Shown here one piece after another: positions 60,909 through 64,000 of a DNA stretch of 64,000 nucleotides (its first letter is position 1; every line of letters starts with the position of its first letter). A program made the translations under genes and the position numbers. Origin of the DNA: Gp6-AA40 sp963742105. GTDB taxonomy: Bacteria; Acidobacteriota; Vicinamibacteria; Vicinamibacterales; UBA2999. The stretch is taken from assembly GCA_963742105.1 (NCBI GenBank), contig CAVUKN010000005.1, positions 434,001-498,000 on the forward strand, given 5' to 3'. The notes beneath the pieces are model-generated. The model was not told the origin of the DNA and ran no database searches. It saw only the letters and a list, made by a program, of their open reading frames with translations.

Positions 60909-62385
60909 ATCGCTGGATGAAGGGGTTGGCCACATCCGCCGCCGTCGAGATCCAGACGCTCTTCACCTGCAGGTATTCCTTGATCGCCTCGTGCCCGCTC
61001 TCCCGGCCGAGGCCTGATCGCTTGTAGCCACCAAACGGCGACAGGTAGCTGACCGCCCGGTACGTATTGATCCACACGGTGCCGGCCTGCAGGCGTTCGG
61101 CCATCTTCAGCGCCCGGCGCATGCTCTGCGTCCAGACCCCCGCCGCGAGGCCGTAGGCGACATCGTTCGCGATTGAAATCGCTTCCTCGTCGTCGTCGAA
61201 CGGGATGACCGCGAGGACCGGGCCGAAGACTTCCTCCTGCGCGATCCGCATCGCGTTGTTCACGCCGTCGAAAATCGTCGGTTCGACAAACCAGCCGTCG
61301 CCGCATTCGGGGCGCGTCGCCACGGATCCGCCCAGAACGGCGACGGCACCCTCGGCCTTGGCGATGTCGATGTACTTGAGGATCTTGTCGAACTGCGGCC
61401 GGTTGGTGACGGGCCCGATCTGCGTCTCGCGGTGCATCGGATTTCCCATCCGGGCCGTTTTCGCGAACGCGACGAGACGCTCGAGGAAATCCTTGTGGAT
61501 GCTGCGCTGCACCAGCAGCCGCGATCCGGCAATGCATGTCTGGCCCGTCGCGGCGAAGATGCCGGAGATGACACCTTTGATCGCATTCTCGATCTCCGCG
61601 TCCGCGAAGACGATGTTCGGCGATTTCCCGCCGAGCTCCAGGCTCACCCGCTTCAGGCCGCGCGCCGCCGACTCGTACACACGCTGCCCGGTGGCGTCCG
61701 ACCCGGTGAACGCGACCTTCGCGACCAGCGGATGCTCGATGAGCGGCGCTCCGACGTCAGGACCGAATCCGGTAACGACGTTGACCACACCGGGAGGGAA
61801 GCCGGCCTGCTCGACCAGTTTCATGAATTCGAGCACGCTGGCAGACGTGTACTCCGACGGCTTGATCACCACCGTGTTGCCTGCTGCCAGCGCCGGCGCC
61901 AGCTTCCACGTCGTCAGCAGCAGCGGTGAGTTCCACGGCACGATGGCGGCGACCACGCCCAGCGGTTCGTAGCGCGTGTAGTTGAACGTTTCTGCCTTGT
62001 CGGTCGGAATGACGCTCCCTTCGATCTTGTCCGCGAGTCCCCCGAAGTAGTGGTACCACTGCGCCATGTACGCCGTCTGCGCGCTCATCTCGGCGAACAG
62101 CTTGCCGTTGTCGCGCACCTCGGTCTCGGCAAGCGCGGCAGAGTGCGTCGTGATCAGGTCGCCGAGCCGCCGCAGCAACTCGCCGCGCCGCGACGCCGTC
62201 ATGGTCCGCCACTCACCCGACATGAACGCCCGATGCGCCGCCCGCACCGCCCGGTCCACGTCCTCCGCATTCCCGCGTGCCACCGTCGCCCACGCTTTAC
62301 CGGTAAACGGATTCTCGGTCTCGAACGTGGCGCCGGATGACGAGTCGGTGAACGACCCGTCGATGTACATCTGATAGTGCTGCAT
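60907..62385 (-). CDS. Aldehyde dehydrogenase family protein
   Basis: A 492-aa NAD(P)-dependent aldehyde dehydrogenase. PWNSPLLLTTWKLAPALAAG is the cofactor-entry block, FTGSDATGQRV the Rossmann part, LELGGKSPNIVFADA holds the catalytic Glu, and GQTCIAGSRL the nucleophile Cys. The C-terminal PFGGYKRSGLGRESG is canonical. ATG 62385 starts the conserved domain; an earlier ATG passes into a CCAACTCC palindrome. With the two genes upstream on the same strand it suggests oxidation of an aldehyde in an organic-acid or aromatic pathway. The substrate is unknown. Confidence 0.93.
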   Translation of the reverse strand: MQHYQMYIDGSFTDSSSGATFETENPFTGKAWATVARGNAEDVDRAVRAAHRAFMSGEWRTMTASRRGELLRRLGDLITTHSAALAETEVRDNGKLFAEMSAQTAYMAQWYHYFGGLADKIEGSVIPTDKAETFNYTRYEPLGVVAAIVPWNSPLLLTTWKLAPALAAGNTVVIKPSEYTSASVLEFMKLVEQAGFPPGVVNVVTGFGPDVGAPLIEHPLVAKVAFTGSDATGQRVYESAARGLKRVSLELGGKSPNIVFADAEIENAIKGVISGIFAATGQTCIAGSRLLVQRSIHKDFLERLVAFAKTARMGNPMHRETQIGPVTNRPQFDKILKYIDIAKAEGAVAVLGGSVATRPECGDGWFVEPTIFDGVNNAMRIAQEEVFGPVLAVIPFDDDEEAISIANDVAYGLAAGVWTQSMRRALKMAERLQAGTVWINTYRAVSYLSPFGGYKRSGLGRESGHEAIKEYLQVKSVWISTAADVANPFIQR

Positions 62386-62397
62386 GTGAGGATTCAA

Positions 62398-62505
62398 ATT
62401 CCCAACTCCCAACGGCTGTCGCTCGACCAACTCCCAAGGCTGATCCCGTCGTGAGTGACGCGATGGGGAGTTGGAAGTTGGGCCCGCGTCAGCGGGTTGG
62501 GAGTT
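62398..62505. repeat. CCAACTCC palindrome (family A, copy 6)
   Basis: TTCCCAACTCCCAACGGCTG followed by TCGCTCGACCAACTCCCAA on the left; GGGGAGTTGGAAGTTGGG and GCGGGTTGGGAGTTT on the right. It lies between two minus-strand genes, just past the stop of the upstream one. Confidence 0.88.
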
Positions 62506-62514
62506 TGCGCGCCG

Positions 62515-62904
62515 TTATACCTTCTGCTCCTTATCGACTTCTGCAAACGCCTCACGTGCGATGCGGAACGAGTCGACTCCTGCCGGGACGCCGCAGTAGA
62601 TCGCCACCTGCATGAAGATCTCGCGGATCTCGTCGCGCGTGACGCCGTTCACCAGCGCGCCCTTGACGTGCATCTTCAGCTCGTGCGGCCGGTTGAGGGC
62701 GCTGATCATCGCCAGGTTCAGCATGCTCCGCGTCTTGCGCGACAACGCCTCGCGTCCCCAGACATAGCCCCAGCAGTACTCGGTCACCAGCTCCTGCATC
62801 GGCCGGTTGAAGTCGTCCGCGCTCTTGAACGCGTTCTCGACGAACTCCGCTCCGAGCGTGTCCTTGCGAATCTGCAAACCTTTGTCGAAGGTAGCTTTGT
62901 CCAA
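62515..62904 (-). CDS. Carboxymuconolactone decarboxylase family protein
   Basis: A 129-aa all-helical protein close to PcaC: KGLQIRKDTLGAEFVENAFK, then FNRPMQELVTEYCWGYVWGR, SRKTRSMLNLAMISALNRPH and a C-terminal GVTRDEIREIFMQVAIYCGV. Glu and His in VTEYCWGYVW and RPHELKMH are the usual active-site residues; the redox CxxC of the AhpD branch is absent. This fits gamma-carboxymuconolactone decarboxylase or a relative. It lies between the dehydrogenase genes on the same strand. Confidence 0.9.
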   Translation of the reverse strand: MDKATFDKGLQIRKDTLGAEFVENAFKSADDFNRPMQELVTEYCWGYVWGREALSRKTRSMLNLAMISALNRPHELKMHVKGALVNGVTRDEIREIFMQVAIYCGVPAGVDSFRIAREAFAEVDKEQKV

Positions 62905-62918
62905 GTGTCCCCCGCGCG

Positions 62919-63030
62919 TGAATTTACGAATTGACGGATTTACGAATGGACGAATTTATCGAGGATTGATAAACAGCCGACGAATCGCCCAATCAATTCG
63001 TCAGTCCGTCAATTCGCCAATTCGTCAATT
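62919..63030. repeat. ACGAATT-unit palindrome (family E)
   Basis: The left arm repeats GAATTTACGAATTGACGGAT-like units; the right arm repeats CAATTCGTCAGTCCGTCAAT and CGCCAATTCGTCAATT. The spacer is about 35 nt. It overlaps the last codons of the 63025 gene and lies upstream of the decarboxylase gene. Confidence 0.86.
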
Positions 63031-63930
63031 TCCCTGAGATTTGATTTCCACCCCCGCCCACTCCTCGACGACACGGGCGATGGAGGTGAAATCTGAATTG
63101 GCGCCGAACCTCGCCTGCGTGACGGCGAGCATCTGGCGCACGGCGGCACCGGCAACCATCGGGACACCCAGCGCCTCCGCTTCGTCGACGCACAGACGCA
63201 CGTCCTTGTAGGACAGGCCCGTGGCGAAGCCGAAATCGAACGATCGGGTCAGCACCGCTCGCGGGAACTTGTCCTGCGTGGCGCTGTTGCGGCCGCTGCC
63301 GGCGTTGATGATGTCGATGAGCACCTTCGGATCGAGGCCGGCCTTGACGCCCATCACCACGGCTTCTGACGAGACGACCATCGCGGCGGCGGCGAGCAGG
63401 TTGTTGGCCAGCTTGGCCGTCTGGGCAAGGCCGGCTTTCTCACCGGTGAAGAACGTCTTGCCGAAGTTCTTCAGCACCGGCTCGAGCTCGTCATAGACGG
63501 TCCGCGGGCATGCCACCATGACGGCCAGCGTTCCCTTCACCGCGCCGGCGATGCCTCCGCTGACCGGAGAGTCGACATAGGTGATGTCCTTCCCGGCGAG
63601 CGCCTTCGCCACTGCGCCCGCCACTCCAGGACCGGTCGTGGAGACGTCGACGACGATGCGAACGGCGCTGCCGTCGATGATGCCGCCGGGTGCGAGCGCC
63701 ACCGACTGCACGATCGCCGGTGTCGGCAGGCTGACGAAGACGATGGGCACGAGCGAAGCGACCTCGCCGGCTGACGCCGCGACCCGTGCGCCACGGGCGG
63801 CGAGCGGCGCGGTGGCGTCTGCGTTCGTGTCGAACACCACGAGTTGATGTCCGGCGTCGAGCAGGCGCGACGCCATCGGTCCCCCCATCCGGCCCACGCC
63901 GACGAAGCCGAGCACACGCGTATCGGTCAA
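63025..63930 (-). CDS. NAD(P)-dependent beta-hydroxyacid dehydrogenase (3-hydroxyisobutyrate dehydrogenase-like)
   Basis: A 301-aa soluble enzyme. LGFVGVGRMGGPMASRLLDA is the Rossmann motif (residues 7-26); VDSPVSGGIAGAVKGTLAVM carries the substrate-binding SGG; AKLANNLLAAAAM holds the catalytic Lys; and KDVRLCVDEAEALGVP completes the family. The start is TTG 63930 with GGGAGG five bases upstream. It oxidises a 3-hydroxyacid to a semialdehyde or the reverse. Its neighbours, a decarboxylase-like protein and an aldehyde dehydrogenase, suggest one catabolic route. Confidence 0.92.
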   Translation of the reverse strand: MTDTRVLGFVGVGRMGGPMASRLLDAGHQLVVFDTNADATAPLAARGARVAASAGEVASLVPIVFVSLPTPAIVQSVALAPGGIIDGSAVRIVVDVSTTGPGVAGAVAKALAGKDITYVDSPVSGGIAGAVKGTLAVMVACPRTVYDELEPVLKNFGKTFFTGEKAGLAQTAKLANNLLAAAAMVVSSEAVVMGVKAGLDPKVLIDIINAGSGRNSATQDKFPRAVLTRSFDFGFATGLSYKDVRLCVDEAEALGVPMVAGAAVRQMLAVTQARFGANSDFTSIARVVEEWAGVEIKSQGN

Positions 63931-64000
63931 GGAGTCCTCCCGCGTTGATGTGTAGAAGCCGGCGACAGTCTACAGGAGGGAACGGAGCGACGACGAGAGG

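Overview
The window is high-GC bacterial DNA. The gene content points to Acidobacteriota, probably Vicinamibacteria: carboxypeptidase-regulatory TonB receptors, a PknB-type kinase with a C-terminal beta-propeller, linked DUF1592/DUF1552/ankyrin genes, TIGR03435 debris, futalosine menaquinone genes, and many DUF6152 and 'HWEGDTLVV' secreted paralogues. The taxon is inferred from gene families; there is no rRNA in the window.

Layout. 0-9.2 kb: mqnD, a broken GNAT gene, a five-gene cobalamin-uptake operon (minus strand) led by a cobalamin riboswitch, then mqnE, nadA and a superoxide dismutase gene. 9.3-14.2 kb: an FAD/NAD/Fe-S oxidoreductase followed by korA and korB of a 2-oxoacid:ferredoxin oxidoreductase. 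14.3-31 kb: two modules built from TonB receptors, DUF6152 proteins and HWEGDTLVV proteins. Between them lie moaB-moeA, tRNA-Arg(ACG) and a decayed integrase. 31-48 kb: a mixed region with DUF4386, a gene-debris zone, a Ser/Thr kinase, a nucleotidyltransferase pair with a REPIN-like palindrome, a two-domain VOC protein, a G8-domain protein with a collagen-like tract, an NHL protein, a serine hydrolase, a fourth DUF6152 gene, a GYD protein and a TerC protein. 48.6-60.8 kb: a membrane protein, a lactonase-like MBL hydrolase, the DUF1592-DUF1552-ankyrin set, an MFS transporter and two more HWEGDTLVV paralogues. 60.9-64 kb: aldehyde dehydrogenase, carboxymuconolactone decarboxylase-like protein and 3-hydroxyisobutyrate dehydrogenase-like protein, all minus strand, suggesting a small catabolic set.

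Three patterns cross gene boundaries. (1) Most gaps carry palindromes whose two arms are short tandem repeats. At least five unrelated unit families share this plan and nearly always begin just after a stop codon. (2) Several genes have a TATAAT-like -10 box 5-12 nt before the start codon with no Shine-Dalgarno, suggesting leaderless mRNAs; two such boxes look bidirectional. (3) More than 30 frameshifts interrupt otherwise well-conserved genes, and most equal one extra base. This looks like residual sequencing insertions rather than gene decay, so frameshifted genes are annotated over their full extent.

The best candidate for an undescribed system is the repeated TonB receptor + DUF6152 + HWEGDTLVV module. 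All four DUF6152 proteins have a predicted signal-peptide cleavage site directly before His-His, so the mature proteins may begin with a metal-binding N-terminal histidine.
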